This document shows positions 1-10,524 of a stretch of DNA of 64,000 bases, in pieces. Each line of letters starts with the position of its first letter. Position 1 is the stretch's first letter. Made by a program: the position numbers and the translations under genes. The notes below the pieces were generated by a model. It had not been told where the DNA came from, made no database searches, and was given only the letters and a program-made list of their open reading frames with translations. Origin of the DNA: Sorghum bicolor (Eukaryota; Streptophyta; Magnoliopsida; Poales; Poaceae); NCBI RefSeq assembly GCF_000003195.3, contig NC_012879.2:22664844-22728843 (forward strand). The letters are read 5' to 3'.

Positions 1-639
1 AGACATTTTGACCTAGTGACATAAAAAAGTTGGATGTCATAATAAATGTCATAGAACTATTATAATTCCATAGTATGACAATATTCACTATGTCATGAGG
101 CCTAATTTATAAATGTCAAAAAAAATTGACATAGGTTGGGTGTCAAAAAATATTTTTAGAAATATTTAAAATACTCTTGTCCATGTTGGCATGTCTAATT
201 TCGACATGGGTTATTTTTTTCTTTTTTTGCTATTTTTCCCTATATTTTTCTCAGCCTGATCTTTTATGTACCTTAACTTTGGGTCCTACTTACAGTAAAG
301 CATCGAGATTAACAAGGCATTGTGGGTAGTCTATGTAGATTGGGTGTTTGGTTCCTTTGCTTTGCTGGTTGGTGTTGGAGTCTGTACAAGCATGCATGTT
401 TCTCCTTGCTGATGTGAAGGTGAGAGAGAGAGGCGAAGTCCAAAACAAGGTCTGAGCGACGCGTACATGGGCCAGAACAGTAGTGGTGGGCCTACATTCT
501 ACAAGGTCCAAAACAAGGCCTGCAGAACATATATCATGGGAGACCTAGGTCCCAGACGAGCCCCTCCTCCACCGAGCGCCGCCACCTCCCTGTCCCAGCT
601 CTCTAGCGCACAGCGCAGCCGTCAGAAACCCTAAACTTT

Positions 640-811
640 GGCGGCGGCGGCGGCGAGACGACGATAGCAGCGGCATCGGCAGGCGGGGGCGCGCGGGCGC
701 TGTCCCAGTGGGAGCAGGACATCCAGATGATGCTCGCAGCCAAAGTCCATCTAGGCACCAAGAACTGCGACTTCCAGATGGAGCGCAACTTGTACAAGCG
801 CCGCACGGATG
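640..811 (+). pseudogene. RPSA: captured exon 1 of 40S ribosomal protein SA (uS2)
   Basis: Read on the plus strand, 679-811 encodes the N-terminal signature of plant ribosomal protein [18 protein letters not shown], then [14 protein letters not shown], then LYKRRTDG. The frame ends at G|GTATAAGT (donor at 812), which looks like a retained splice donor. Upstream is a GC-rich, alanine/glycine-coding stretch with no in-frame ATG close by. Several residues look changed against what I remember of the family, so this is a decaying copy. Native RPSA is a component of the small ribosomal subunit. Here one exon lies alone between CACTA ends and the next exons are not recognisable, which is the Pack-CACTA style of gene capture. 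Expression is unlikely but cannot be excluded. Confidence 0.8.
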
Positions 812-819
812 GTATAAGT

Positions 820-2170
820 CCAATTCTCTCTATGACTAACCAAACATTTTACATCCGAATGGGTCTTGTGTTGGATATCTAGTTATAGATCTATTGGGGA
901 TCTTGCTATTATTAGGCCACGGTTCTAGTTCTGAATAAAATCTAATTACTTTTGCCTGCTCATTAGTTAAACGTCAATTCTGAAGAAAAATTGAAAATGA
1001 AACAATTCAACCCCTGGTCGGGTCATGAAGGAATGGAGAGGCTAGCTAGCTAGCCAAACGAATCGAAAACTTTGTGCAAAGCAGAAGTGATTCAACCAGT
1101 TAAAGTATAGGTGTCCGACTCAATACTACAAGTGCTGAGACTAGCTGCACGATGTGTGCGCACATAGGTAGTAAAATGTTTTTTTATTAAAAAAATTAAA
1201 GGTGATCCGCCACACATATATAGAACCATGAATCAAGCCATTGGCTTGCTTGGAGGCTTGGAGCTAGCTTTACCACCTAACCAATCATTGTACGACGTCT
1301 AAATATTATACACTTATTTTTAATTTCTCTTATAAATTTTGCTTATTATATTCTCTCTTTTTTTTCTATTAGAGGCTGGAACACATGCATGTTGAGGGTT
1401 CGAAGCTTAATGATCATTGACAACAGAATGATAATTTGAAGCTTAATGATAACTGTAATTTGGAAAGGGACTTGAGATATAGATGACATTTATACATTAC
1501 AGTGTGCCTATTCTAGTACATTGCAGCTCATGCAAGTGACCTCAACCATGTTTTTTTTGTGGTTCTAGCTACTCAATTTACTTTTTGGTATTGTAAATCA
1601 TACGATTTTGAACTCTAATTATGTTGTAAACTGCTTATTAGCTGATTGTTTCTATGGATCATTTAAAATTACCTTAAGCATATCAGTGAGTCCATGGTTT
1701 GCTTCCATGCTTGCAGGTCCAGGAGCAACTGAGTGGCCAATCACTATTGACTGCTCTATAGAGCAACTTGTGCCTTGGAATTAATTGTTTTTATTACACC
1801 CTGTTTGAATAAGCTTGATGGATTAATTTTCTTAATGATGATTTGGTGCTCAAACTAGAAATTTGATTTGTCCTTGCACCTGTGTTATGTGAAGTAGTGC
1901 ATAGTCTGTTACCAAGTGCTTAACTCATGTATGTGTTATGCTTGTTTCCTCTTTGTAGAATGCATCATAGAGAATTATTATACTATAACTGCATTTTTAC
2001 TATCATTTTTACTTATTTCTTGCTATGATGAAAAACTCCATTGTTTGGACAGATCTTTATACCAAACGGAAAATAAATATATTTGCACATATCTTAATTT
2101 TTCTGGTGTTATTGTTGCTAGGCTAACATGGAGGCATATCTTGCTCAACAAATAGAAGGACAAGCTCCAA
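820..2170. other. CACTA-1 interior without recognisable gene
   Basis: AT-rich sequence inside CACTA-1. I see no protein family in either strand. Short stretches such as the one following the pyrimidine tract and AG near 1716 look exon-like but too short to assign. They may be further captured fragments or remnants of the original transposon genes. Confidence 0.4.
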
Positions 2171-2173
2171 AGA

Positions 2174-2443
2174 CGCGCACTTGAGGCTGTAGCTCATGTT
2201 CTGCCGAATTCAACATTTCTTCAGAATATTGGTATGCAGCTCACAACAAAGAAGAAAAATATCAAGGTTGCTAAAATGACTGCTCGTGTGAATGATCTTT
2301 ACGGTGAACTGCAAGCTGCTCAGATGGGATCAGCTGGACTGTTGTGTTGCTGTTGTTATGAGCTGTTGTTGTTACTGTTACGCTATTGTGTTGCTGCTAT
2401 TGTGTTGCTATTGTTATGCAAATTTGAGACAATAGTTTCTTGA
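2174..2443 (+). pseudogene. C-terminal fragment of a CACTA-encoded plant transposon protein
   Basis: From 2174 the frame reads RALEAVAHVLPNSTFLQNIG, followed by a lysine-rich stretch and a heptad-like segment (ARVNDLYGELQAAQ). This resembles, from memory, the C-terminal end of the Ptta/En/Spm-type plant transposon proteins of grass CACTA elements, where a conserved FLxNxG motif precedes a coiled coil. The fragment then runs into a leucine/cysteine-rich low-complexity tail that looks non-coding. Only the last part of the gene remains. The alternative is an unrelated fragment that matches by chance. Confidence 0.4.
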
Positions 2444-2679
2444 ATTGTAGGACTATTAGAGTGAAATTATTGTGATGTCTTGCTGTGTTCGAGTAGCAGA
2501 TTTTTGAATTGTAAGACTAGTGATATGGAGATAATATTCTATGATGTATGGGCTATTTCTGTGATGTATGGGCTGTATTTGCTGAATTGTGATGTTATGA
2601 CATTTATTTTTTTGTGCCATGTCATCACCACGTCAGATTTTCATCTTACGTGGCATTTTGCCATGTGGCGAGGTCTCAA

Positions 2680-2870
2680 ATATTATGACAAATAACCAAT
2701 GCCATACCTTATGACAAAGAATATACAGATGTCACATGATCCGTTTATGACAGTGATTTTTTGACATATAGTTTTTTGTCAACTAATTGTCACAACTCTT
2801 ATGTTGTGACATTATTTTCATATGTAATGACATAAATAGAAAGTCAAAAAATCACAGGATTCTTGTAGTG
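2680..2870. repeat. CACTA-1 right subterminal repeats and terminal inverted repeat
   Basis: Repeated TATGACA / TGTCA motifs in both orientations occur about every 15-30 bp from 2680 to 2850, and the CACTA terminus lies at 2858-2870. The same motif cluster in mirror image fills 1-160, marking the left subterminal zone. Confidence 0.75.
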
Positions 2871-2873
2871 TGG

Positions 2874-4030
2874 TGAGGGGAGTAACGTAGAAAGACACAC
2901 AGGGCAGAACTAGGTGAGAGTTTGTGAGGAGCGGTGGCAGACAAGTTGGGATAACACTTGCAACCAAAGACTCGAAGATGATTGTATGTGGGTGGTGTAC
3001 CAAACAATACTAGGTGAGGTGTGGAGAACTGTAGAGTCTTGGTAGGCAAAATGTTAAGCAAACCTGTCGCTGTGGAGAGAGCCTCCACCCAATAGGAGGG
3101 AGGCATAGAAGCCTGAAAAAGCAGGGAGTGAATAACATTATTGATAGAGTGAATAATGTGTTCGGCTTTACCGTTTTTAGACGAGGTGTAAGGGCAAGAC
3201 ATGCGAAGATGGATGCCTTGCGTGAGGAAGAAGTGGCGGGTACTAGAGTTGTCAAACTCTTTCCCGTTGTCACATTGGACAGCCTTGACATGGGCACCGA
3301 ATTGGGTGGAGGCATGGGCGATGAAGTGAGTGAGCGTGCTGAAAGTGTCAGATTTAAGATGCAGAGGAAATGTCCACAAGTAGTGAGTGCAATCATCAAG
3401 AATGACCAAATAATATTTGTAACCAGAAATGCTAACAACTGGAGATGTCCATAAGTCACAATGTATGAGATCAAACTTATTAGACGCACGAGAGGTGGAC
3501 GCATGAAAGGGCAGACAAACATGACGCCCTAACTGACAAGCATGACATAAGTATGAACAATCTAAAATCTGACACGAAGTACTAGATGCAAGCTTGGATA
3601 ACGCCTCATGACCGGGGTCGAGACGTCGATGCCATAGTGGAGATGGAGCGTGAGCAACAAGGGAGTGTGCTGGTGGTAGACGTAGTGGGTACAGCGGCCC
3701 AGAGCTATTGCACCTGACGATCTCGGACCGAGAGGGAAGTGCCTTCACAGAACAGCCAGCGGGGTCAAATTCCATAGAACAATTATTGTCGATAGTAAAT
3801 TGGCGGACAGAGATGAGGTTCTTAATAAGTCATGGAGACACAAGAACATTATTAAGACGCAAATTAGGAGATAACTCTGTCGAAGCAGTGGCAGTAACTA
3901 GATGTGTAGAACCATTATCGACAACAATAGATGAAGGAATAAGATACCACAGAAAGAAAGTATGTGAAAGAGAGGAGGACTGGGATGTCATGTGTGAGGT
4001 AGCACCTGAGTTGAAGAACCACTCGTGCGA
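2874..4030 (-). pseudogene. Ty1/copia polyprotein fragment (protease, GAG-pre-integrase, integrase)
   Basis: On the minus strand the reading order is as follows. A protease active-site region at 3989-4021 reads WFFNSGATSHM, where the usual catalytic Asp is Asn. A GAG-pre-integrase segment has HRRLDPGHEALSKL and an H..C..C pattern. The integrase core has FDLIHCDLWTSP, KAVQCDNGKEFDN and SKNGKAEHIIHSINN, matching the D,D-35-E layout, and ends at RVFGCKCYPNLSA. An in-frame TGA lies at 3830-3832. The frame stops abruptly at the CACTA-1 end, so RT and RNase H are displaced to the left, outside the window or lost. The upstream gag is missing: near 4030 the sequence switches to the plus-strand G1 element. 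Confidence 0.85.
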
Positions 4031-4057
4031 TGCCGGAGGATTCAGCGTCGATGTGCT

Positions 4058-4525
4058 GAAGTTCGAGGCGAGGGCCGTCGAGTTCCATGTGAGGTTGAGA
4101 GGCTGCAGGCAGAGTTGGCCCGTGTGACTCTAGAAATGGACCAGGCAGTCCAGCAGAATAGTGTGCTGAGTCAGGATCTGCTAGCAGTGAGAGAGCAAAG
4201 GGACAGGGTGACCACAGCTCACATGAACTGTGAGCGCATGCTAGTTCATGTGCTTGGTCAGAGGAATTAAGCCTGGCACGAGGAGGACACCCTAAGGGCT
4301 CGATAGCTGGAGCTTGAGCAGCAGCTAGCTAATGCTGAGGAGTACTATGAGAACCTGCATGAGGAGATCCACCAGCTACATAACTAGCTCCATCCTTACC
4401 ACCAACCTGGAGCAGCTGAGTTAGACTCTGAGGATAAGATGGATGAGGACCCAGAGATGGAGGCAGCCGCTAGTGGAGATGAGGACGAGGAAGGTTCCGG
4501 CATGGACAGCGACCATAGCGAGTAG
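4058..4525 (+). pseudogene. coiled-coil ORF upstream of gag in chromovirus G1
   Basis: A plus-strand frame reads VERLQAELARVTLEMDQAV and continues as a heptad-rich coiled coil, then an acidic tail rich in D/E and ending at a stop at 4523-4525. Three in-frame stops (the first at 4268-4270) break it. It lies about 330 bp upstream of the G1 gag, in the same orientation and with similar decay, so I assign it to G1 as an extra ORF rather than to a host gene. Function is unknown; coiled-coil and acidic features suggest a protein-protein interaction role. The 5' end merges into the copia remnant near 4030-4060, so the start is lost. Confidence 0.55.
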
Positions 4526-4856
4526 ATGCTAGGGCTTTAGAGCTAGTCCTTCTTCTTTTGCTCTTGTTGTTGCATGACATGTGTTTGCAATCTGTTGGAT
4601 CTTGAATGTGTAAGACTTTATGTGTTGAGTTGTTTTGACGCTGAAAGTCTAGTGTATGTATGCTGGCAATTTTTATGTATGCGAACCCTGTTGGCTAAAT
4701 GTTAAGTAATCAGTTAGTGATGTTGTGTGTGGATGATGAATTATTGTGCCTCTGTTTATTGTGTGGATTTATTCTCATCAGTAAATTCAGTGTGGCACGA
4801 TTTTACATATGTCTACCGGTTGATGGCAACTCCTAACGACTGCCTATCGTTGACGC
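4526..4856 (+). other. G1 spacer between coiled-coil ORF and gag
   Basis: T/G-rich, stop-dense stretch with no recognisable coding content. It has the look of a leader or intron; a pyrimidine-poor AG lies just before the gag ATG. Confidence 0.4.
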
Positions 4857-5931
4857 ATGCAGATGGTGCAAACGCATGGCAGGGGTAACCGCAACCCCGG
4901 TGCTGGAGAAGGTTCCTCCGGAGGTGGGGCTCGTAGGAATGAGGAAAGAGCACCATCACCACCCCCACCACCACCTCCTCCGTACACTGCGGACGTGTTT
5001 TTCGCACAGTTTCTAGGGAGCAAACGAAACATGGAGCAAATGCAGCAAAACATGGAAGCTGCCCTACGCAACATCGCCAACAACATCCGCCATGGGGATA
5101 ACCAGGGCGGTCGCAAAGTGAACCAGTATAGCTCTTTCAAGGACTTCATGGACACAAAACCACCAATCTTTAAAGAGGCCGTGGAACCGCTTGAGGCGGA
5201 TGAATGGATTAACACCATGGAGCAGAAGTTCTGTCTCCTTCGGCTGACCGAAGAGCTCAAGGTAGAGTACACAGTGCATCAGTTGCATGGACCTGCTGGG
5301 ATATAGTGGTCCCATCATCGTACCACCCATCTAGAGGGGACCCCGATCACCTGGAACCGCTTCACCACTGCTTTCCAGGGAAATTATATTCCTCCGGGTG
5401 TGGTGGAGATGAAGATTGGAGAATTCATGAAGCTGTCTCAGGGAACCAAGACTGTGAAAGAATATTTGCATGCTTTTAACAATCTTGCTCGATACGCTCT
5501 GGAGTTTGTTAGCACAGATGCTAAGAAGATTGCTAGTTTCTAGAGGGGCTTAATAACGAAGATGCTAAAGACCATGGGTACAGTGACCCGTGCTACTTTC
5601 AATGCCTACATCAGTGACTGTCTAACTCAAGAGAAGAATAACAACAACTATAGTGCATCCAAGTCATGTAAGAGGGCTTTCGAATCTGGATCGTCCTAGT
5701 CTAGGGCACCAGTGGCAGGACGTCAGCAGTATCGTCCTCCTACCCCGGGTGCTAGTTTTCTACCTTCACAGAAAAGAAGCACAGGACATCCAACTCAGCA
5801 AAAGCCGTACAAGGTAGCAGTGGCTCCAGCAAAGCTAAGGACCAATCAAGCTGCGACACCTACTAAAAACACCATGACCAAGGCACCGTGCTACAACTGC
5901 CACAAGATGGGGCACTTTGCTAAAGAATGTC
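4857..5931 (+). pseudogene. G1 gag (Ty3/gypsy chromovirus, Tekay-like), 5' part
   Basis: Begins MQMVQTHGRGN with a proline-rich stretch (SPPPPPPPPYT), then the capsid-type retrotransposon gag domain (FKDFMDTKPPIF, ADEWINTMEQKF, ITWNRFTTAFQGNYIPP, VKEYLHAFNNLARYA). It ends in a CCHC zinc knuckle of pattern CX2CX4HX4C at 5889-5930. In-frame stops occur at 5303-5305, near 5541 and near 5698, so it is dead. Gag forms the virus-like particle and the knuckle binds the element RNA. Athila-1 is inserted immediately after the last Cys codon of the knuckle, with target copy ATGTC at 5927-5931. The frame resumes at 16830. Confidence 0.9.
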
Positions 5932-7257
5932 TGTTGACACTTGCTAACACCACTTGAATACTAGGTTGTCATCCTCAGCATGGAACTAGAGTGTACTATG
6001 GTATTTATACGCACACAGATAAATTTACAAGCGCACGGATACCGTTGTAGCTTTTACCCGGTTAAAGGTTTTATCGTATCCACAGGGAAACGGGAGAACC
6101 AACTACGCTCTAACTTAACCAAGACAGACAGGTGGGTGTAAAATAGGAAATGTGATAGAATTTTATAACAATAATATTAAAGGTAAAATGATAATGGGGG
6201 AATATAGAGTAGAGCAATCTAATATATGGGCGATAATAGGTGAATAGAGAGGATAACTAGGGTTTCTCCACTTCAAAGGGGTATGTCTGTCTATGGCATA
6301 CCATAAGTATAAGACAACACAAAGGATGCTTATACCTAAGGTCGAGGACTCCTACCAGTCCTAGTAATGGGAGGTGGACTACAGAGGACTACGTAGCTGT
6401 CACCTGCGCAGCCTACCACGCGATCCGGCTAATAGGGGATATCCACAAGTAATCTAGGTCTAAGCAACACGCTTAAACCTATACTACAACTCTCACCTAT
6501 AGCGTCCTATAGATTAAAGTACTCAAAAGAGTTGTGAACCAGAACATACATGGATAGTAATTGCATAATGAAATAAGAAGTAGATTACCAGAGTCATCCC
6601 GTGAGCAAGCTTGATTAGAGCTTGGTCATGGCGAAGTGAAACCAGAGGAAGAACCGATAGGCCGGCCTCTCCTCCAATCCTCCCTCGCTCTCCATCTCGC
6701 TACTATCTAGATCTACTCTAGTTTAGAGAAGAGAGGAGAGATCTCATCTCCAAACCCTAGCTTTTGCTCTGTCTATGAATAATGAATAGGGATGCAGAGG
6801 TGTCTTCTCCAAGGGCCAGGGGTCCTGCTTATATAGTCCTTCCAAATGAACGTGGGCCGTCGGATCAAACCGACCTTAATCACATGGTTTTCCTTAATCC
6901 TTTAGGTCGGTGGAGCATAATCTGCGAGGCGGAGCCTCACTGGCTGCCAGAGTAGGGCGGGCACCCTAGGGGGGAGGGCGGGCGCCCTACCCTCGGGCCC
7001 GCTCGGCCTCTCGTTCGTTCCCGTGGCTTCTGGAGTCTTCTAGATGATAGAAAATTGCCGTACACGTTAATATCTTTGTGTAAACCCGACGTGTGGGCCT
7101 TTCCTCCATGTTTCCTAATAGCCCCCTGTAGAAATAGAAAAACACCAAAACTCGTGGAATTCTGTCAGATAAAACCCTAAGTCTAGGTGTTGGTTGCATT
7201 TGGATCATTTTCTTTGTTTATTTGATGATTAAATTTGGTACTTAAGGACCGTCAACA
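5932..7257 (-). repeat. Athila-1 3' LTR
   Basis: Starts TGTTGACACTTGC and ends GACCGTCAACA in plus coordinates. It matches 12201-12762 plus 16064-16824. It contains the uninterrupted target site for CACTA-2 near 6492. A minus-strand TATA-like CTATATAAG lies at 6828-6836. Confidence 0.92.
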
Positions 7258-9480
7258 ACTCCCCCAAGCTTACCTCTTGCTCATCCCTGAGAAAGGATGG
7301 ACTCAAGAGTTTCTGCAGTGGTTTCATGCCTTAAGGGTACACATGCATTCAAACAAGATCTCATCTATAGGTTAGGGTAAACTGTTAAGATTTAAACTTA
7401 CTCATATTACCATCCACCATGGGGCTTGTAACCGTCACTTGTGTCTTGAGTAGTTAAAGGATAGAACGGTCAAGTCAAGCGCCATGTCTCTTGTTCTTGA
7501 TCAACTATAGCTCTGGAGTTTTTTTTGCAGATTTTCAAATAAAACTCAGAGATTCCTTGTATGACTCTCTCTATTCTCTCTTTTGTGGTATTTCTGGATC
7601 CTTACCAAGGCAGTGATGGTATATGCCTTCTCTCAAAGTATGTAGTATTTGTGGTATAAGGCATAGTGACATTGCCTTCTCTCTCATCCTACTCTAATAA
7701 GGCTTTGATATCTGGAGCTCATAGGTGGGAGATAAAGTATACATACTTACAGGACATTTATTGCATAGTCAAACCATGGATCCAGAAGAACAAGTCAATA
7801 AGTCAAATCAAGATGTGCATGTGTGGCGAATGAATGGTGATAATGGTGAAAATAGTGGTGAAAGTCTAATTCTACTTTTGCTCTTTTTAGGGGATCCATA
7901 CCTTGCTTGCACTTTGAAGCTTTTTGAGGAGAATGAGATGCTCTATATATTTTTTTCTTTTCTCTGAGGTGGGTATCTTGTACCCCTAATTCTACTGTCG
8001 GACACTTGTCCATTTTTACCTCTCGTCTCACTTTTTCTTTTCTATGAGGTTCCGGGCACTTGCCCCTTTTTATTTCCTCGTATTTTTCCTTTTTCTTCTA
8101 TCTTTTTTTAGAGCACTCACCCTCCTGGAATAATGTAGCAAGTGGTAGTAACCAAAATATCTCGAGCATTTATTTCACATGGAAAAACAGGAATGGGATA
8201 ATGTTTTTGGCTATTCTCTCCCGGATAGGAGTAGAATAATTTTAGGTGAATCTGGAGATGGAATTGAGTGGATGTATGCGGATGCGTACTTCCGGAGTAG
8301 AAGTAGCTTGTATGAGTGAACGTGCAAGTGAATCTCTATTTTAACCGCATGACAAGCTCCTAAGGGTCTACACAGCTTGACCACACTCAATGCTCATAAG
8401 TAGTAAAAAGTAAATGTATGGTCCATAGTCTAATAAGCATGTATATATGGCTGTGGTAGGATTTTAAACTCTCATCATACAGGAACTCATCATGCAACAT
8501 TTTAAAGATTTTCAAAGATAAAACTCTCCAGAATTCTAGCATCTCTAAGAACAGATAAACAGCAGCTCAACCTTCCCATATCGTATCCGTTAACGACTTA
8601 GACTTTAGATCAAGTACTCTTCCCATAAGTTCAGGTTTAGAGCAATCTTTAAATTATAACAGTTATGTCTAAACTTGGGAGAGAGAGCTCAAATTTGAAA
8701 ACTAGGTACTTGGTAGAGCAACTATTCATCATATCCATGTAAGAGTTTATCATTAGAGTTCAATTTGGCATAGACACTTTATTTATTTATTTAGCAAACT
8801 AAGCAAAGATATATGCACAAAATCTTTATTTGGGTTTTTATGATTATGCATCTTTTTATTATTTTAACAAAGTGTAAGTATAAACGTAGATAGAAACACT
8901 TAGCTGGATAAAATGGGGGTGCTCTCTCCCAAGCTGGATTTTGACGTAATTTCTTTTGATGCAGCTAGCAGGTGGCAGAGGTGTATTTGAATGTCGGCAG
9001 CACCCTGACAGCGATTAGGATGTCCTCCGTCTGCTAGTTTTCTTGATCCTTGAATTCTGTGGAGCTCAAATAGACAACAAAGCTTTGTGGAACTAGTTAA
9101 GTGTTAGCATAAATATCTAGCCTTTATCATGTTGAGCCTTCTCAATAAATGTTACTCTCTTTAGTAGGATCACAATCTTATTTTTATATTTTCATTTTAT
9201 AGGACAACAATATATTTATTTTATTTTTACGCCACCATAGTGAATGTACTTATGGGTTTTATGCCACGAGCATACTCACATGGGGCTTACTATTTTTAAT
9301 ATTTTTATTTTCTTTGCAAGATAGAATGATTAACTAACAAGCCATTTAAGGAAAGTAAATAATTTAAGGGAAAAGTGAATGCAGAAAGGATAAATATGGA
9401 TAACTACCGATTTTACCTTTCGGCGAGGGTTCAATGTTTTAAGTCTTCTGAACAAGACTTCTCACCGTGTTCATTCTTCA
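7258..9480 (-). other. Athila-1 3' non-coding region and polypurine tract
   Basis: No plausible protein in six frames. The region next to the 3' LTR starts ACTCCCCCAAG, giving a purine tract on the minus strand. The whole stretch is clearly homologous to 34387-36520 (Athila-2) and 50001-52090 (Athila-3), with stepwise identical short blocks such as the TTCCGGAGTAGAAG block near 8292, 35427 and 51019. Confidence 0.8.
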
Positions 9481-10524
9481 GGTGCGTCATTTGATTCATG
9501 TGTGGACCTTGACGTTTGCACCTCTTGATACGGTGTAACCCATGTTCTTCATTTGCCCGACAGTTCAAAGTGCGGCGTTGGCAGCATCCTGCTCAGTGTG
9601 TTTGTGCTCGTAGATCCAGGTCCTTCACTTGGTGGAGTCTTGGAGTTGTAAAACTCCTCCATGTTTTGCTCGAAGTGTACCTGCTTATAGAGACAAGGCA
9701 GAGATCAAGTGCATGGGCCATATTGGTGGAAAACACCAACAAAACCAAAAGTGTATTTGTTCTTCTCTAACCTTAAGCATAGTGAGCAAGACAAAGTTGA
9801 TGGAAAATAAGATCATGAGTGTAGCATTTAAAACATTTGTCAGATCAGATCGCTCAACCTAATGGAAAGATAATCTATCTATATTTATGTTTTTTATATA
9901 TATCTTACAAAGATTGAGTGTGCAATATTTTAGCTCATATGATTAGGAGTGTGGGATCACAAGGACTAAACATGTTGAATCGATTGGGTTGGTTAATCTA
10001 GAGTTGTAAATCATACATGTTTGTCTCTTTTATTCATGTGAACGCCAGAACCAAGGAGAAGCTTATAAAAGTGAAAGTTAAGTACCTTAAGATGTTACCT
10101 TACTTGAAGAGTGATGGTACAGTATCACCTTGTGGAAGCTTTCCTTTCTTAGCGGTTGTGCATCATGTTTGTGGCACCCTCCATAGATCATCTCTTATGA
10201 GCTATGTCTTCCTTGTGTAAATTGTTAAACTTCATGTGTCTCTCTCTTTGTCTCCAATGTGAGTTTATCTTAGGACTTGTGCTTGTCATTCATCCGATCT
10301 TCTTGCTCCAATCATGGAAAGGTTAGTGACAAGAATACCCAAAGGAATATTTTTACAATTATCCTTATATGCTCAATACACAAGGTAATGTCGCAAATAA
10401 TTAAAAGCTCATGTTACGATCTGATCAATGCTTATTTTAGGAAACTAAGCTTGTCCTTGGGAAACCATCAATTTATGTCGGTGAAGTGGTTTCCCCTCCG
10501 ACGCTGACCTATATCTAGACCAAC
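9481..10524 (-). other. Athila-1 internal region between gag and 3' non-coding part
   Basis: No intact reading frame. It is homologous to 37141-38641 of Athila-2 (shared CACCGTGTTCAT, GCTCAGTGTGTTTGTGCTCG and TGTCTCTTTTATTCATGTG blocks). Compared with Athila-2, the protease-coding segment is missing at 9432-9455, where a single short repeat joins the two flanks. Confidence 0.6.

Larger units (their letters stand above)
1..2870. mobile_element. CACTA DNA transposon CACTA-1, right part
   Basis: The right terminus is visible: the reverse complement of 2850-2870 starts CACTACAAGAATCC, the hallmark end of CACTA (En/Spm) elements. Both flanks carry many TGACA/TGTCA-type subterminal repeats (about 1-160 and 2680-2850), the sort of short repeats that CACTA transposases bind. 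The left terminus is not in the window, but the left subterminal repeats begin at base 1, so it probably lies only tens of bases upstream. A 3-bp duplication is expected; the right copy would be TGG at 2871-2873. The interior holds captured or degraded gene pieces and no intact transposase, so the element is non-autonomous. It interrupts a Ty1/copia remnant that continues to the right. Confidence 0.85.

Noticed and set aside
545..823. 92-residue minus-strand frame
   Set aside because: Antisense shadow of the captured RPSA exon.
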